A DNA stretch of 64,000 nt from Bacteroidota bacterium (GTDB lineage: Bacteria; Bacteroidota; Bacteroidia; UKL13-3), in contig JAIXSO010000027.1 of the NCBI GenBank assembly GCA_027484685.1, positions 45,998 to 109,997 on the forward strand. The letters are read 5' to 3'. Made by a program: the position numbers and the translations under genes. Shown one piece after another: positions 37,121-46,413 of this stretch (position 1 is its first letter; every line of letters starts with the position of its first letter). The notes beneath the pieces were generated by a model that saw only the letters and a list, made by a program, of their open reading frames with translations, was not told the origin of the DNA and ran no database searches.

Positions 37121-37828
37121 ATGAAGTACGGAAAATTATACTTAATTCCCAATTTTTTGGCAAATGATAGCCAAAACGATTTTTTACCTGAAATGGTGAA
37201 AAGAATGACTCATCATTTAAAAAATTTTGTGGTTGAAAGTGAGAAAGAAGCAAGGGCTTTGATTAAAAAATTGCAATTAGCTACACCCCAAAATGAGCTA
37301 CACATTTTTACTTTAAACGAACATACTGAAGCCAATACTTACCATAGATTATTAAAGGCTTTGGAAAACGACCAAGATGCAGGAATAATTAGTGATGCAG
37401 GATTGCCTTGTGTGGCCGATCCTGGTTTTCAGCTTGTGGCTTTAGCTCATCAAAAAAATATAAAAGTTATTCCTTTGCCAGGTTCATCATCCATTTTTAT
37501 GGCATTAATGGCAAGTGGTTTTAGTGGTCAAAATTTTGCCTTTACTGGATATTTGCCCATAGATAAAAATTTAAGGGTAAAAAGGATTAAGGAGTTAGAA
37601 AGAGAATTGGTTACTAAACAACAGGCTCAGATTTTTATGGAAACGCCATATCGTAACAACCATCTTTTTGATGATTTGGTCAAAAATTGTAATGGAAATG
37701 TATTGTTGTGTATTGCTTGCAATATTTCGGCAAATGATGAATTGATACAAACAAAATCAATTAAGGAGTGGGGTAAAGTAAAACCAGATTTGCATAAAAA
37801 GCCTACAATTTTTATATTGGGTAATTAA
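37121..37828 (+). CDS. tetrapyrrole-methylase-fold SAM methyltransferase (RsmI-like)
   Basis: 235 residues from ATG 37121; a start at 37064 would add 19 residues that look like leader DNA, not protein. The start KYGKLYLIPNFLA and central block GIISDAGLPCVADPGFQLV followed by PLPGSSSIFMALMASGF are the RsmI/YraL fold (methylates 16S rRNA C1402 ribose in E. coli). Bacteroidota often carry a second RsmI-like paralogue, so the exact target here is inference. Confidence 0.85.
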   Translation: MKYGKLYLIPNFLANDSQNDFLPEMVKRMTHHLKNFVVESEKEARALIKKLQLATPQNELHIFTLNEHTEANTYHRLLKALENDQDAGIISDAGLPCVADPGFQLVALAHQKNIKVIPLPGSSSIFMALMASGFSGQNFAFTGYLPIDKNLRVKRIKELERELVTKQQAQIFMETPYRNNHLFDDLVKNCNGNVLLCIACNISANDELIQTKSIKEWGKVKPDLHKKPTIFILGN

Positions 37829-37936
37829 ATAAAACCATACTGCCGAAGACTGGAACTAAATCTTATCAAAAAAATGGTAAATTGATAAAAAAACATAAAT
37901 TGCGCAGCAAAACACTCACAATAAATTTATAATTTT

Positions 37937-38989
37937 ATGTCAAAAATTGTTGAACTATTAGGCGATAAAGCCGATTATTACTTAAATCACGAAAGTAAAA
38001 CCATTAGCAAATCAAATATCCACTTACCTGGTAGCGATTTTATTGATCGTATTTTTGCTCAAACTAACAGAAACCCTCAAGTATTGCGTAGTCTTGCTCA
38101 GTTATACGGAACAGGTCGTTTGGCAAATACAGGTTATATGTCTATTTTACCTGTTGACCAAGGTATCGAGCACTCAGCTGGTGCAAGTTTTGCTCCTAAT
38201 CCAGCGTTTTTTGATCCTGAAAATATTGTTAAATTAGCAATTGAAGGTGGTTGTAATGCTGTAGCTTCAACTTATGGTGTTCTGGCTTCAATGTCAAGAA
38301 AATATGCTCATAAAATTCCATTTATTGTTAAAATAAATCACAATGAGTTTTTAAGTTACCCTAATAAATTTGACCAAATTATGTTTGGTTCGGTTGATGA
38401 GGCTTATAATTTAGGTGCAGTGGCAGTTGGTGCAACTATTTATTTTGGTTCTGATGAATCAGGTCGCCAAATTCAAGAAGTAGCAGCTGCTTTTGAGCGC
38501 GCTCATGAGTTAGGTATGGCTACTATTTTATGGTGCTATTTACGTAACAATGCATTTAAAGTGGATGGTGTTGATTACCATACTGCAGCAGATTTAACAG
38601 GTCAAGCTAACCATTTAGGTGTAACCATTCAAGCTGATATTATTAAACAAAAATTACCTACCAATAACGGTGGTTACAATGCTACAAAACATGGTAAAAC
38701 ACATCCAAAAGTTTATAGTGAATTAACTACTGATCATCCAATTGATTTAACTCGTTACCAAGTTGCAAATTGCTACATGGGTCGTCAAGGTTTAATTAAT
38801 TCAGGTGGTGAAAGCAAAGGAGCTAGTGATTTAGCTGAAGCAGTTACAACAGCAGTAATTAATAAACGTGCTGGTGGACAAGGTTTAATTAGTGGTCGTA
38901 AGGCATTCCAAAAACCAATGAATGAAGGTATTCAGTTATTAAATACCATTCAAGATGTTTATTTAGATAATAGTATTACAATAGCATAA
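37937..38989 (+). CDS. fbaB: class I fructose-bisphosphate aldolase (DhnA/FbaB type)
   Basis: 350 residues. TIM-barrel with [20 protein letters not shown] and the substrate region IVKINHNEF; the Schiff-base lysine is likely in [10 protein letters not shown] near residue 138. This archaeal-type class I aldolase cleaves fructose-1,6-bisphosphate and occurs widely in Bacteroidota. It is followed 81 bases later by accD, an adjacency often seen in this phylum. Confidence 0.93.
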   Translation: MSKIVELLGDKADYYLNHESKTISKSNIHLPGSDFIDRIFAQTNRNPQVLRSLAQLYGTGRLANTGYMSILPVDQGIEHSAGASFAPNPAFFDPENIVKLAIEGGCNAVASTYGVLASMSRKYAHKIPFIVKINHNEFLSYPNKFDQIMFGSVDEAYNLGAVAVGATIYFGSDESGRQIQEVAAAFERAHELGMATILWCYLRNNAFKVDGVDYHTAADLTGQANHLGVTIQADIIKQKLPTNNGGYNATKHGKTHPKVYSELTTDHPIDLTRYQVANCYMGRQGLINSGGESKGASDLAEAVTTAVINKRAGGQGLISGRKAFQKPMNEGIQLLNTIQDVYLDNSITIA

Positions 38990-38996
38990 ATATGTT

Positions 38997-39065
38997 TCTA
39001 GCCTCTAGCTACTAGCGCCTTATTAAAGGATTACAGCTAGTTGCTAGAAGCTAGTAGTCAGTAGC
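38997..39065. repeat. low-complexity word cluster (ctagcctctagctactagc)
   Basis: The bases between aldolase and accD consist of recurring ctag-rich words: tctagcctctagctactagc, then agctagttgctagaagctag and tagtcagtagc. The words can fold on each other. Similar vocabulary occurs at 18990-19056 and 51505-51535. Confidence 0.5.
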
Positions 39066-39070
39066 AAAAA

Positions 39071-39931
39071 ATGAGTTGGTTTAAAAGAGTAAAAGAAGGT
39101 ATTACAACATCTACATCTGATAAAAAATCGGTGCCTGATGGATTGTGGCATAAATGTTCAAGATGCAAAAAAGCCACATTAAGTTCTGATCATGCAGTAA
39201 ACAAATATGTTTGTATGCATTGCAATTACCACGATAAAATTGGTTCAAGAGAATATTTTGAAGTAATTTTTGATGAAGGAACTTGCAAAGAACTTTATAG
39301 TAATATTAAACCTACTGACCCTTTAGAATTTAAAGATACCAAAGCTTATAAAGATCGTTTGGCAGAAACCATTAAAAAAACAGGAATGGAAGATGCTTTA
39401 CGTGTTGGTGTAGGTAATGTAGATGGATTACCATTGGTAATTGCATGTATGGATTTTGGTTTTATTGGTGGAAGTATGGGAAGTGTAGTTGGTGAAAAAA
39501 TTGCTCGCGCAATTGATTATGGCCGTGAAAACAGAATACCGGTTATGATTATTTCAAAATCGGGAGGAGCACGTATGATGGAAGCTGCATTTAGTTTAAT
39601 GCAAATGGCTAAAACATCAGCTAAATTGGCTTTATTAGGTCAAGCGGGTGTTCCATACATTAGTTTATTAACCGATCCAACCACAGGAGGTGTTACAGCC
39701 TCGTTTGCTATGCTTGGCGATATTAATATTGCTGAACCAGAAGCATTAATTGGTTTTGCTGGTCCTCGTGTAATACGCGAAACTATTGGTAAAGATTTAC
39801 CAAAAGGATTCCAAAGCTCAGAATTTTTACTAGAACATGGTTTTGTTGATATTATTGTTCCAAGAACAGAATTGAAACAAAAACTAAGTACCTTATTACA
39901 CCTTTGGGCTGAAAAACCAATGGCTGTTTAA
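39071..39931 (+). CDS. accD: acetyl-CoA carboxylase carboxyltransferase subunit beta
   Basis: 286 residues. N-terminal zinc ribbon [29 protein letters not shown] (Cys pairs near 29-32 and 48-51), then the carboxyltransferase crotonase fold with [18 protein letters not shown] and [19 protein letters not shown]. It pairs with AccA to carboxylate acetyl-CoA in the first step of fatty acid synthesis. accA is not in this window. A hairpin terminator follows. Confidence 0.96.
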   Translation: MSWFKRVKEGITTSTSDKKSVPDGLWHKCSRCKKATLSSDHAVNKYVCMHCNYHDKIGSREYFEVIFDEGTCKELYSNIKPTDPLEFKDTKAYKDRLAETIKKTGMEDALRVGVGNVDGLPLVIACMDFGFIGGSMGSVVGEKIARAIDYGRENRIPVMIISKSGGARMMEAAFSLMQMAKTSAKLALLGQAGVPYISLLTDPTTGGVTASFAMLGDINIAEPEALIGFAGPRVIRETIGKDLPKGFQSSEFLLEHGFVDIIVPRTELKQKLSTLLHLWAEKPMAV

Positions 39932-39952
39932 AGCCTAAATATTTTTAAATAG

Positions 39953-39983
39953 AAAAAGCTATTCATTTAACGAATAGCTTTTT
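39953..39983 (+). terminator. terminator between accD and the MenE-like gene
   Basis: 12-bp stem aaaaagctattc/gaatagcttttt with a seven-base loop; T and A runs on both sides suggest it serves both converging transcripts. Confidence 0.75.
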
Positions 39984-41051
39984 TTATTTACTTTTATTCC
40001 TATCAATTTTTTGGCTTGGGGTGTAATAGAATTCATTAACAATTTGAATCTGTTTAGGTATCTCATAATGTTTCAAGTTTTTCAATAAATATGATTTTAA
40101 GTCATCAAAATTTATAGAATCTTTGTATTGTTTTTCAACAAATAAAACCACCCTTTCTCCAAGAAATTCGTCTGGCAAACTGCCAATAAAATAAGGGAAG
40201 GGCAAAATATTTTGTTCTGTAAAATAATTAGAAATTTCATCCTCCACTTTAAGTGCATTTACTTTAAATCCTCCACTGTTTATTACAAAATCTATTCTAC
40301 CTAATATCAAAAACCCATCATCAATAATTTCAACTAAATCATTGGTTTGTACCCATTGATTTTTGGTAATTGTATTTTTTATTTTTAAGGTATTTTCTTG
40401 GCTTAAGGCTATTTCATTATTGGGTAATAGTTTAAAATATGATTCCCTTTTTAAATTACGTAATGCTATATGACTTAAAGTTTCTGTCATGCCATAAGTA
40501 GCCCATATATTTGCATTTAAATCGGCACATTTTAAAATAAGTGAATTAGAAGCTGGTGCCCCTCCTAAAAGGATATTATTGAACTGATTGAGTACTTTTT
40601 TTTCATATTCATTATTTACTATTTGTTGCAGTTGCATAGGAACTAATGAACAAAAAGTGTATGGATGGTTTTGTGGCAACAATGTAAAAGGATTGCTGCT
40701 TGGATTAGTTACGGTTATATCTGCTTGTAACAAAATTGCCCTTGCCAAAAGTATGGCTCCTGCTACCAAATTAGTATCTAAACAAATGTAAAAATGTTGT
40801 TTTTCTTGCTTTAAATTTAAGTAATTAATGGTTTGTGTAGCCGACCAAATTATTTCCTGTTTAGTAAATATAAATTGTTTGGGAACGCCTGTACTTCCTG
40901 AACTTTGAAAGGTGAACTCTTGATTGGTAAACCATTTTTCAATAAAAGAAAAAGCCTTTTTTTCGTTATCGTTCAAAAGCCTTTTATCAATTAAATTTAA
41001 ATCGGTTATTGATTCAATTTTATATGCAATATGGTTAATAAATATACGCAT
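39984..41051 (-). CDS. menE: AMP-forming acyl-CoA ligase, MenE (o-succinylbenzoate-CoA ligase)-like
   Basis: 355 residues. ATP/AMP-binding motif FQSSGSTGVPKQFIFTKQEI, then IWATYGMTETLSHIALR and ILGRIDFVINSGGFKVNALKVE. It is short for the class, and the shape matches the Bacteroidota MenE that activates o-succinylbenzoate in menaquinone synthesis. Other men genes are absent here. It overlaps the pth start by one base and ends the operon kynU-GNAT-pth-menE. Confidence 0.82.
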   Translation of the reverse strand: MRIFINHIAYKIESITDLNLIDKRLLNDNEKKAFSFIEKWFTNQEFTFQSSGSTGVPKQFIFTKQEIIWSATQTINYLNLKQEKQHFYICLDTNLVAGAILLARAILLQADITVTNPSSNPFTLLPQNHPYTFCSLVPMQLQQIVNNEYEKKVLNQFNNILLGGAPASNSLILKCADLNANIWATYGMTETLSHIALRNLKRESYFKLLPNNEIALSQENTLKIKNTITKNQWVQTNDLVEIIDDGFLILGRIDFVINSGGFKVNALKVEDEISNYFTEQNILPFPYFIGSLPDEFLGERVVLFVEKQYKDSINFDDLKSYLLKNLKHYEIPKQIQIVNEFYYTPSQKIDRNKSK

Positions 41052-41611
41052 TATTTATTGTACTCGTTCATGGTTAATGGCAGTCCTTTTATTACAAAAC
41101 TTTCAATGGCATCAACCGATTTATGAATTAAAAAAGGCATTTCTTTCATTTCGTCAGTAGTCCATTTTCCTAAAACATAATCTACCTGACGGCCTTTTGG
41201 GAAATTATTGCCAATGCCAAACCTAAGTCTCGGATAATTTTGGGTACCGAGTAATTCATTGATGCTTTTTAGTCCATTATGACCCGCATCGCTTCCATTT
41301 CCTCTAATGCGTAATTTGCCAAAATCAATGGCTAAATCATCTACTAAAATAAAAATATTTTCAATAGGAATTTTTAATTCAGTCATCCAATGGCGTACCG
41401 CTTTGCCACTTAAATTCATATAAGTAGTTGGCATAATTACATGTATTTGCCTTCCTCTTAAGCTTACTTGTGCATATTGCGCATGCTTTTGCACGGTAAA
41501 ATTTCCCAAGTGTTTTTTTACCAATGCTTCAGCTATGTCAAACCCAATATTGTGGCGGGTTTGTGCATATTCCGCTCCTATATTTCCTAATCCTACAATT
41601 AAAAATTTCAT
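41051..41611 (-). CDS. pth: peptidyl-tRNA hydrolase
   Basis: 186 residues. Pth motifs: FLIVGLGNIGAEYAQTRHNIGFDIAE (with the catalytic His in TRHNIGF), PTTYMNLSGKAV, and NIFILVDDLAIDFGKLRIRGNGSDAGHNGLKSI. The enzyme recycles peptidyl-tRNA released by stalled ribosomes. One base overlap with the MenE-like gene and seven bases from the GNAT gene show tight coupling. Confidence 0.96.
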   Translation of the reverse strand: MKFLIVGLGNIGAEYAQTRHNIGFDIAEALVKKHLGNFTVQKHAQYAQVSLRGRQIHVIMPTTYMNLSGKAVRHWMTELKIPIENIFILVDDLAIDFGKLRIRGNGSDAGHNGLKSINELLGTQNYPRLRFGIGNNFPKGRQVDYVLGKWTTDEMKEMPFLIHKSVDAIESFVIKGLPLTMNEYNK

Positions 41612-41618
41612 ATACTTT

Positions 41619-42041
41619 TTATGGTTTACTGTAAACCATTTTTACATGTTCAATATCGGCTTCCCAAAAGTTTTCTCCTTCAGGTTTAAAATTATGTTTG
41701 GCATATAAAGGAGCAGCAGTTAATTGTGCGTGCAAATAAATTTTTTTACCAAATGGAATGGTTTCGTTTAATAAAAAAGCTACCAAAGCAGAACCAATTC
41801 CATTGCCTCTAAATTTTTCCAATACTGCAAATCGTTCTAATTTGTAGCCATTTTCTGTTTGACGAATTCTTGTAGTTCCAGCAGGTTCATTGTTAAAGTA
41901 AGCAATAAAATGAATGCTTTCTTCTTCAAACTCATATTCTATTTCCTTTGGACAATTTTGCCCAATAACAAACACCTCGTGCCTTATATCCCAAGCTATT
42001 TGTTGAACAGTTGGGGTGGTTATTTTTTCAATTTTTATCAT
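41619..42041 (-). CDS. GNAT family N-acetyltransferase
   Basis: 140 residues forming a single GNAT domain, with the acetyl-CoA site at RFAVLEKFRGNGIGSALVAFLL and the ending LHAQLTAAPLYAKHNFKPEGE. Similar to the ElaA/YjcF-like proteins with unknown acceptor. It overlaps the kynureninase stop by one base (TAATG), indicating coupled translation. Confidence 0.82.
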   Translation of the reverse strand: MIKIEKITTPTVQQIAWDIRHEVFVIGQNCPKEIEYEFEEESIHFIAYFNNEPAGTTRIRQTENGYKLERFAVLEKFRGNGIGSALVAFLLNETIPFGKKIYLHAQLTAAPLYAKHNFKPEGENFWEADIEHVKMVYSKP

Positions 42042-43297
42042 TAAGCAAAGTATTTTTTTAGTGCTTCGCCAATTAAATAAACATCTTCAAAGGTATTATA
42101 CATAGGCACCGGACTCATACGTATAACATCAGGTTCGCGCCAATCGGGCATTATATTTTCGCTTACCAAATAGTCAAATAATTTTTTGCCATCTTGTTTT
42201 ACAATAATTGAAAGTTGACAGCCTCTTTCATCCTTATTTTTTGGAGTTATTACAGTTAAATGGTCGGTATATTGATTTAAAATAAACTCCAAATAACAAG
42301 TTAATAATTCGCTTTTCGCTCTTAAATTTTCCATACCTGCTTCTGCAAACATTTCTAACGATGCTTTATGAATGGCCATTGGAAAAATTTGCGCATTGCT
42401 TAACTGCCAACCTTGTGCACCTGGAATGGCTTTAAAGCCTTTTTTCATTTGGAAACGCTCTCCTTCATCATGTCCCCACCAACCTGCAAAACGGTTTAAT
42501 TCAGAGTTTTCATGTCTTTCGTGAACAAATACACCACTTGTTCCTCCAGGGCCACTATTTAAGTATTTATAAGTACACCAAACCGCAAAATCTACATCCC
42601 AATCGTGTAATTGTAAATGTAAGTTACCAGCAGCATGAGCCAAATCAAAGCCTGCATAAGCTCCAACAGCATGTGCAGCAGCAGCTATGGCCTTCATATC
42701 AAAAACTTGGCCTGTATAATAATTTACACCTCCTAACATTACCAAAGCCAAACTATCGGCATTTGCATTTATGGTTGCAATAATATCTTCGGTGCGTAAA
42801 GTGTGTTCCCCTTCACGTGGTTTAAGTTCTATTATGGCTTCATTCGGATTTAAATTGTGGTGTTTAACTTGCGTTTCCATGGCATATAAATCGCTTGGAA
42901 AAGCAGCAGCTTCCATAATTATTTTAAAACGAGTAACAGTTGGTTTGTAAAAACTCACCATCATCAAGTGTAAGTTTACAGTTAGGTTATTCATTATAAC
43001 TACTTCGCTAGGCTTTGCACCTACCACTTTTGCAGCATTTTCGGTTAAAAAATGGTGGTAACCAAACCAAGGATTTTTTGCATCAAAATGTCCTTCTACG
43101 CCAAATTTTGCCCAATCATTTAACTCTTGATCAATAGCTGCGCGAACTGATTTTGGCTGCAAGCCTAATGAGTTGCCACATAAATAAACTACATGTTTAT
43201 TGTTATGAGTTAATAAATGAAATTGATGTTTAAAATGGGCTAGTTTATCGTTTGCATCTAATTGTTGAGCAAAACTTAAGGTATTTTCAAATTGCAT
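42041..43297 (-). CDS. kynU: kynureninase
   Basis: 418 residues from ATG 43297, the eighth codon of a longer frame that begins at 43318 inside a repeat; the conserved family start is M-x-F-E-N-T-L-x-F-A-Q-Q-L-D, so 43297 is preferred. PLP lysine is in [25 protein letters not shown], with the substrate region [11 protein letters not shown]. Kynureninase cleaves kynurenine or 3-hydroxykynurenine to anthranilate or 3-hydroxyanthranilate plus alanine. No other kyn genes adjoin; it is first gene of the leftward operon with GNAT, pth and menE-like. Confidence 0.94.
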   Translation of the reverse strand: MQFENTLSFAQQLDANDKLAHFKHQFHLLTHNNKHVVYLCGNSLGLQPKSVRAAIDQELNDWAKFGVEGHFDAKNPWFGYHHFLTENAAKVVGAKPSEVVIMNNLTVNLHLMMVSFYKPTVTRFKIIMEAAAFPSDLYAMETQVKHHNLNPNEAIIELKPREGEHTLRTEDIIATINANADSLALVMLGGVNYYTGQVFDMKAIAAAAHAVGAYAGFDLAHAAGNLHLQLHDWDVDFAVWCTYKYLNSGPGGTSGVFVHERHENSELNRFAGWWGHDEGERFQMKKGFKAIPGAQGWQLSNAQIFPMAIHKASLEMFAEAGMENLRAKSELLTCYLEFILNQYTDHLTVITPKNKDERGCQLSIIVKQDGKKLFDYLVSENIMPDWREPDVIRMSPVPMYNTFEDVYLIGEALKKYFA

Positions 43298-43311
43298 GTG
43301 CAATAATACTA

Positions 43312-43384
43312 ATACCATTTTGATTTACAAATGAGACCAATTGGTTTGACGTAAATCCTAGATGGTATTATGCCGCCACAAAAT
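43312..43384. repeat. 73-bp structured dispersed repeat, copy 2
   Basis: Matches 15595-15667 without gaps (eight differences). It keeps the outer ataccat/atggtat and inner gatttac/gtaaatc pairs, with accaattggt as a perfect core palindrome. It lies in the leader of kynU. Confidence 0.8.
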
Positions 43385-43454
43385 ATGTTCTATTTTGTTC
43401 TTCACTAAGCGGTATAAATCATTTAATGGCTACATAGCTTATAAAATTGATTTT

Positions 43455-43919
43455 TTATTGTGGATAGCTAGTAACCCTTAAGTAATTTCCATTTCTGGTT
43501 ACAAAATATTGGCGCAATCCTCTGTCGGCTGGCCCTTTACTTGGAGTGCCTGTGGTTAAAAAAAACTCGCTTGCGCAGCAGCGGTTATTGCCACTTCCAC
43601 ATTGAAATTTTGAATTATTATCGGCCATGTAAATGCGGCTGCAAGCACTATCAACTTTATAAGGACATGCTCTGTCAAAAGCCACAAATTCGTCAAAATT
43701 GTTATATATTATAATGCCTTTGTAACCTACAGCTTGCCCATCACGATAAATATAACCTCCCATGTTTTGGAGTGGCGCTGCATCTGGCAACAATAAATTG
43801 ATATTGATATCAAAATTTACTGGAGGAAAAAAATCATTGTTTTGTGAGGCACTTTTGTCCTTTTCGCAAGCCATCACAAAAACAAAAACTATTACAAAGT
43901 ATAAATATCTTAATTTCAT
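43455..43919 (-). CDS. Rieske-like lipoprotein lacking histidine ligands
   Basis: 154 residues from ATG 43919 (MKLRYLY...; an in-frame ATG at 43931 gives a longer N-terminus inside the previous gene). Lipobox VFVMAC at the end of the signal peptide suggests an anchored periplasmic or outer-membrane protein. The core has FVAFDRACPYKVDSAC, then FQCGSGNNRCCASEFFLTTGTPSKGPADRGLRQY, the layout of Bacteroidota Rieske-fold lipoproteins. Rieske proteins need Cys-x-His pairs; here five Cys and no suitable His are seen. It overlaps the upstream gene by one base (TAATG). Confidence 0.65.
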   Translation of the reverse strand: MKLRYLYFVIVFVFVMACEKDKSASQNNDFFPPVNFDININLLLPDAAPLQNMGGYIYRDGQAVGYKGIIIYNNFDEFVAFDRACPYKVDSACSRIYMADNNSKFQCGSGNNRCCASEFFLTTGTPSKGPADRGLRQYFVTRNGNYLRVTSYPQ

Positions 43920-44815
43920 TATTTTATCCAAGCTAAAAGTTTAGGCAAATTGTTTTTTCTGTATTTAAAATAAGGTTTCTTATAAGCACCAAACGATTTA
44001 TAGAATCGTTCAATTCCATCAATTTCTGAACCTTCAAAGTCTATGAACAAATTTTTACCACTCAATTGCATAATAACCGAATCCATTAAAAAGTGCATGG
44101 CACCTATTTTTTTTCCTTTATTGTTTGATGTTCCTAAATGAAAAATGGCTCTATCATGGTTAATAATAAATGCTGCCACACCAAGCAATCCTGATTTATT
44201 ACTATAAACGCCTATTGCTAATAAATTATTTTGTTTATTACAAATTTTATACAATTGTTTCAGCGTTTTATAATCGTTTTCTTTTACTCCTTTGGTTTCT
44301 TTTCCTTTGTATTTTTGGTAAAAATCAATTACTTGTTTGTATGGCAATGCTTGTACAAAAAGACCCTCACTTTTGGCTTTTTTAATATTACGTTTGGCTT
44401 GTCCTTTATAGCCGGTATAAATATCTTTATAAGCTTCGTCAATGGGTAGTAAATAGTTTTTAAGTGGTTTTAAACATTCGGTGCTGTTTTCCTCATTTAA
44501 GTTGATGTCAATAAATTTAAACTTAGTTGGAATAGCATTTAAAAAATCTTGAACCAACAAAGCTTGTGACTCGTTTTTAGAAAAAACACCTAATTGCTGC
44601 GTAAAAAAAGGTTGATATAAATAAGAAATGAAATACTTTTTTCGATGAGTTAAAGGCATTACAGCTTCGTAGTCATTAAGCACCAAAGCATCCCAGTTTG
44701 GGCTTACTGTGTCTAAATACCAAGCATATGCGTAAATAATGGTATTACTAGCGTGAGAAATACAATGGTCCCACTTTGTTTTATCAATTTCGGTATGTTT
44801 AAGGTAGTTTATCAA
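43919..44815 (-). CDS. FemAB-like / GNAT-fold transferase
   Basis: 298 residues. Two GNAT-like halves: first with YLYQPFFTQQLGVFSK, second with HDRAIFHLGTSNNKGKKIGAMHFLMDSVIMQLSGKNLFIDFEGSEIDGIERFYKSFGA, which is the pattern of FemA/FemB-type aminoacyl or acyl transferases acting on wall or glycolipid. The acceptor is unknown. It is coupled to the Rieske-like lipoprotein gene by a one-base overlap. A TATTTTTG element lies 17 bases upstream. Confidence 0.78.
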   Translation of the reverse strand: MINYLKHTEIDKTKWDHCISHASNTIIYAYAWYLDTVSPNWDALVLNDYEAVMPLTHRKKYFISYLYQPFFTQQLGVFSKNESQALLVQDFLNAIPTKFKFIDINLNEENSTECLKPLKNYLLPIDEAYKDIYTGYKGQAKRNIKKAKSEGLFVQALPYKQVIDFYQKYKGKETKGVKENDYKTLKQLYKICNKQNNLLAIGVYSNKSGLLGVAAFIINHDRAIFHLGTSNNKGKKIGAMHFLMDSVIMQLSGKNLFIDFEGSEIDGIERFYKSFGAYKKPYFKYRKNNLPKLLAWIK

Positions 44816-44832
44816 AGCTTAATGTTTCAATA

Positions 44833-44840
44833 CAAAAATA
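44833..44840 (-). promoter_or_regulatory. candidate -7 element (TATTTTTG) of the FemAB-like gene
   Basis: Exact TAnnTTTG match on the minus strand, 17 bases before the ATG at 44815. Confidence 0.4.
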
Positions 44841-44896
44841 GAATAAACCAGCATACTTAATCATTAAAAATAAAATTTGGCTAGTATTAAAAAACA

Positions 44897-44922
44897 AAAA
44901 AGCCGGGCTCCCCCGGCTTTTT
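44897..44922. terminator. strong hairpin in the gap before corA
   Basis: 11-bp stem aaaaagccggg/cccggcttttt with a four-base loop, in a 333-base AT-rich gap between divergent genes. As the flanking genes point outwards it may be an attenuator or a relic of another gene; the gap holds nothing else. Confidence 0.5.
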
Positions 44923-45148
44923 GCCCATTGTTACCAATAGTTTCTTCATTAATTATGAAAAAATTTACTCACTCAAAATACAGAAACATCAAAAAGAGAT
45001 GAATAGTTTGTAATAATTTTAAATTAAATATAATTAATTGCAAATCAAATAATTAATTTTATCCTGAAAATATGAATTGTTTAGTATTAGGTGAGTAAAT
45101 TAATTTTATCCAAAAGTAAAAAAATGTATTTTTAAACTTTTAAAAAGC

Positions 45149-46051
45149 ATGATACAAATACTGAAAGAGGCCTCAGAAAATTCGTTTTGTTGGGTAGATG
45201 TAAACCAACCAACCGAGCAAGAATTAAAAGACCTGGCTATAAAATATAATATACCAGAAACAGCCATTAAAGATTGTTTAGACCCCGGACATTTACCAAA
45301 ATTTGAGCAACTCGATAATGAGCATTTTATTATTATTAGAAATTATGACAATAAGTGCGATATTGGAGCAGATAGTTTTCAAAAATTGACTCGTAAAATA
45401 GCTATTTTTTGGGGTAAAGATTTTTTGCTTACTATCCATAGACACGATTCGTTTGTAATAGATGGAGTTGCTAAAAAATATGCTAATGACCATGTTTGCA
45501 AAAGTCCATTCGATATAATTAGTAAAATTATTAAAGACACCTTGCAAAGTTTTGAAATTCCTTTAGCAGCCTTAGATACTGAAATTGATTCGTACGAAAC
45601 GCGTATATTTTTAAAAAGTAAAATACCTGATTTACTAAAAAACTTATACCTAATTAAGAGAAAAATTTATGTAAAAAAGCGTTTGTTTACTTTAACCAAG
45701 GCTGTAATTGAACAGTTGGGAAATTCGCATAAACGCAACACCATTTACGAGGATTTAAAAGATACTTATGTGCGTGTAGAGACCATTACTGAAGAAATTT
45801 ACGATAGCATACACAGTTTGTTAAATATTTATATTTCACTTTCGAGTCAAAAAACCAATGAGGTAATGCGCGTTTTAACGGTTTTCTCAGCATTTTTTTT
45901 ACCTTTAACTTTTATAGTAGGTATTTATGGAATGAATTTTCAATTTATGCCTGAATTAACGCACCATTATGGTTATCCGGGGGTGTTAATTTTTATGCTT
46001 TTGCTTACCATAATTATTTACCAATGGTTTAGCAGAAAAGGGTGGATTTAA
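45149..46051 (+). CDS. corA: CorA-family magnesium/divalent cation transporter
   Basis: 300 residues. Long cytoplasmic funnel domain (about 1-240) followed by two membrane helices; the first ends with the signature YGMNFQFMPEL (GMN selectivity motif near residue 267) and the second begins YPGVLIFMLLLTIIIYQWF. CorA channels pass Mg2+, Co2+ or Ni2+ into the cell. It is a stand-alone gene followed by a degenerate tandem repeat. Confidence 0.92.
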   Translation: MIQILKEASENSFCWVDVNQPTEQELKDLAIKYNIPETAIKDCLDPGHLPKFEQLDNEHFIIIRNYDNKCDIGADSFQKLTRKIAIFWGKDFLLTIHRHDSFVIDGVAKKYANDHVCKSPFDIISKIIKDTLQSFEIPLAALDTEIDSYETRIFLKSKIPDLLKNLYLIKRKIYVKKRLFTLTKAVIEQLGNSHKRNTIYEDLKDTYVRVETITEEIYDSIHSLLNIYISLSSQKTNEVMRVLTVFSAFFLPLTFIVGIYGMNFQFMPELTHHYGYPGVLIFMLLLTIIIYQWFSRKGWI

Positions 46052-46413
46052 ATTGATTTGTTGATTTGGAGATTTGTTGATTTAGAGATTTGCGACTTGT
46101 TGATTTTTGATTTATTGATTGGTTGACTTGTTAATTTTTGTTCAGCGCTCCATTTTGCACTTACAAAAGCCTCACTCGGTCATGCCGCAGGCATCTTCTT
46201 GGCTTTAAATGATTGCTTTCCATTGCTAAAAAAAGCATAAAAAATCGTTATCTTAATTGAAGGCAAAAATGTGACAAGTTATTACTTTATTGTTTTTCAA
46301 TAATGCATAAAAAACAAAACATTATGCCTTTCACATATACTATATATTTAACTTAATAAACGATCTTGGTTTTTGTGTAATACAATTCGTTTTAATTATT
46401 AATTTTGACCTTT
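46052..46413. repeat. degenerate tandem repeat and leader region upstream of hutI
   Basis: Bases 46052-46140 are built from ttgttgattt, tggagattt and ttgacttg words repeated about nine times with drift. The remaining 270 bases hold no gene. A perfect TAATTTTG at 46400-46407 lies only six bases before the hutI ATG, too close to serve as its promoter unless the mRNA is leaderless. Confidence 0.5.

Noticed and set aside
43298..43318. kynureninase start at 43318
   Set aside because: The extra seven residues (MVLVLLH) overlap the 73-bp repeat and do not fit the conserved family start, which begins at ATG 43297.
46400..46407. perfect TAATTTTG as the hutI promoter
   Set aside because: It ends six bases before the ATG, which leaves almost no leader; retained only as a note. 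The same applies to TATTTTTG at 50054-50061 before the symporter.
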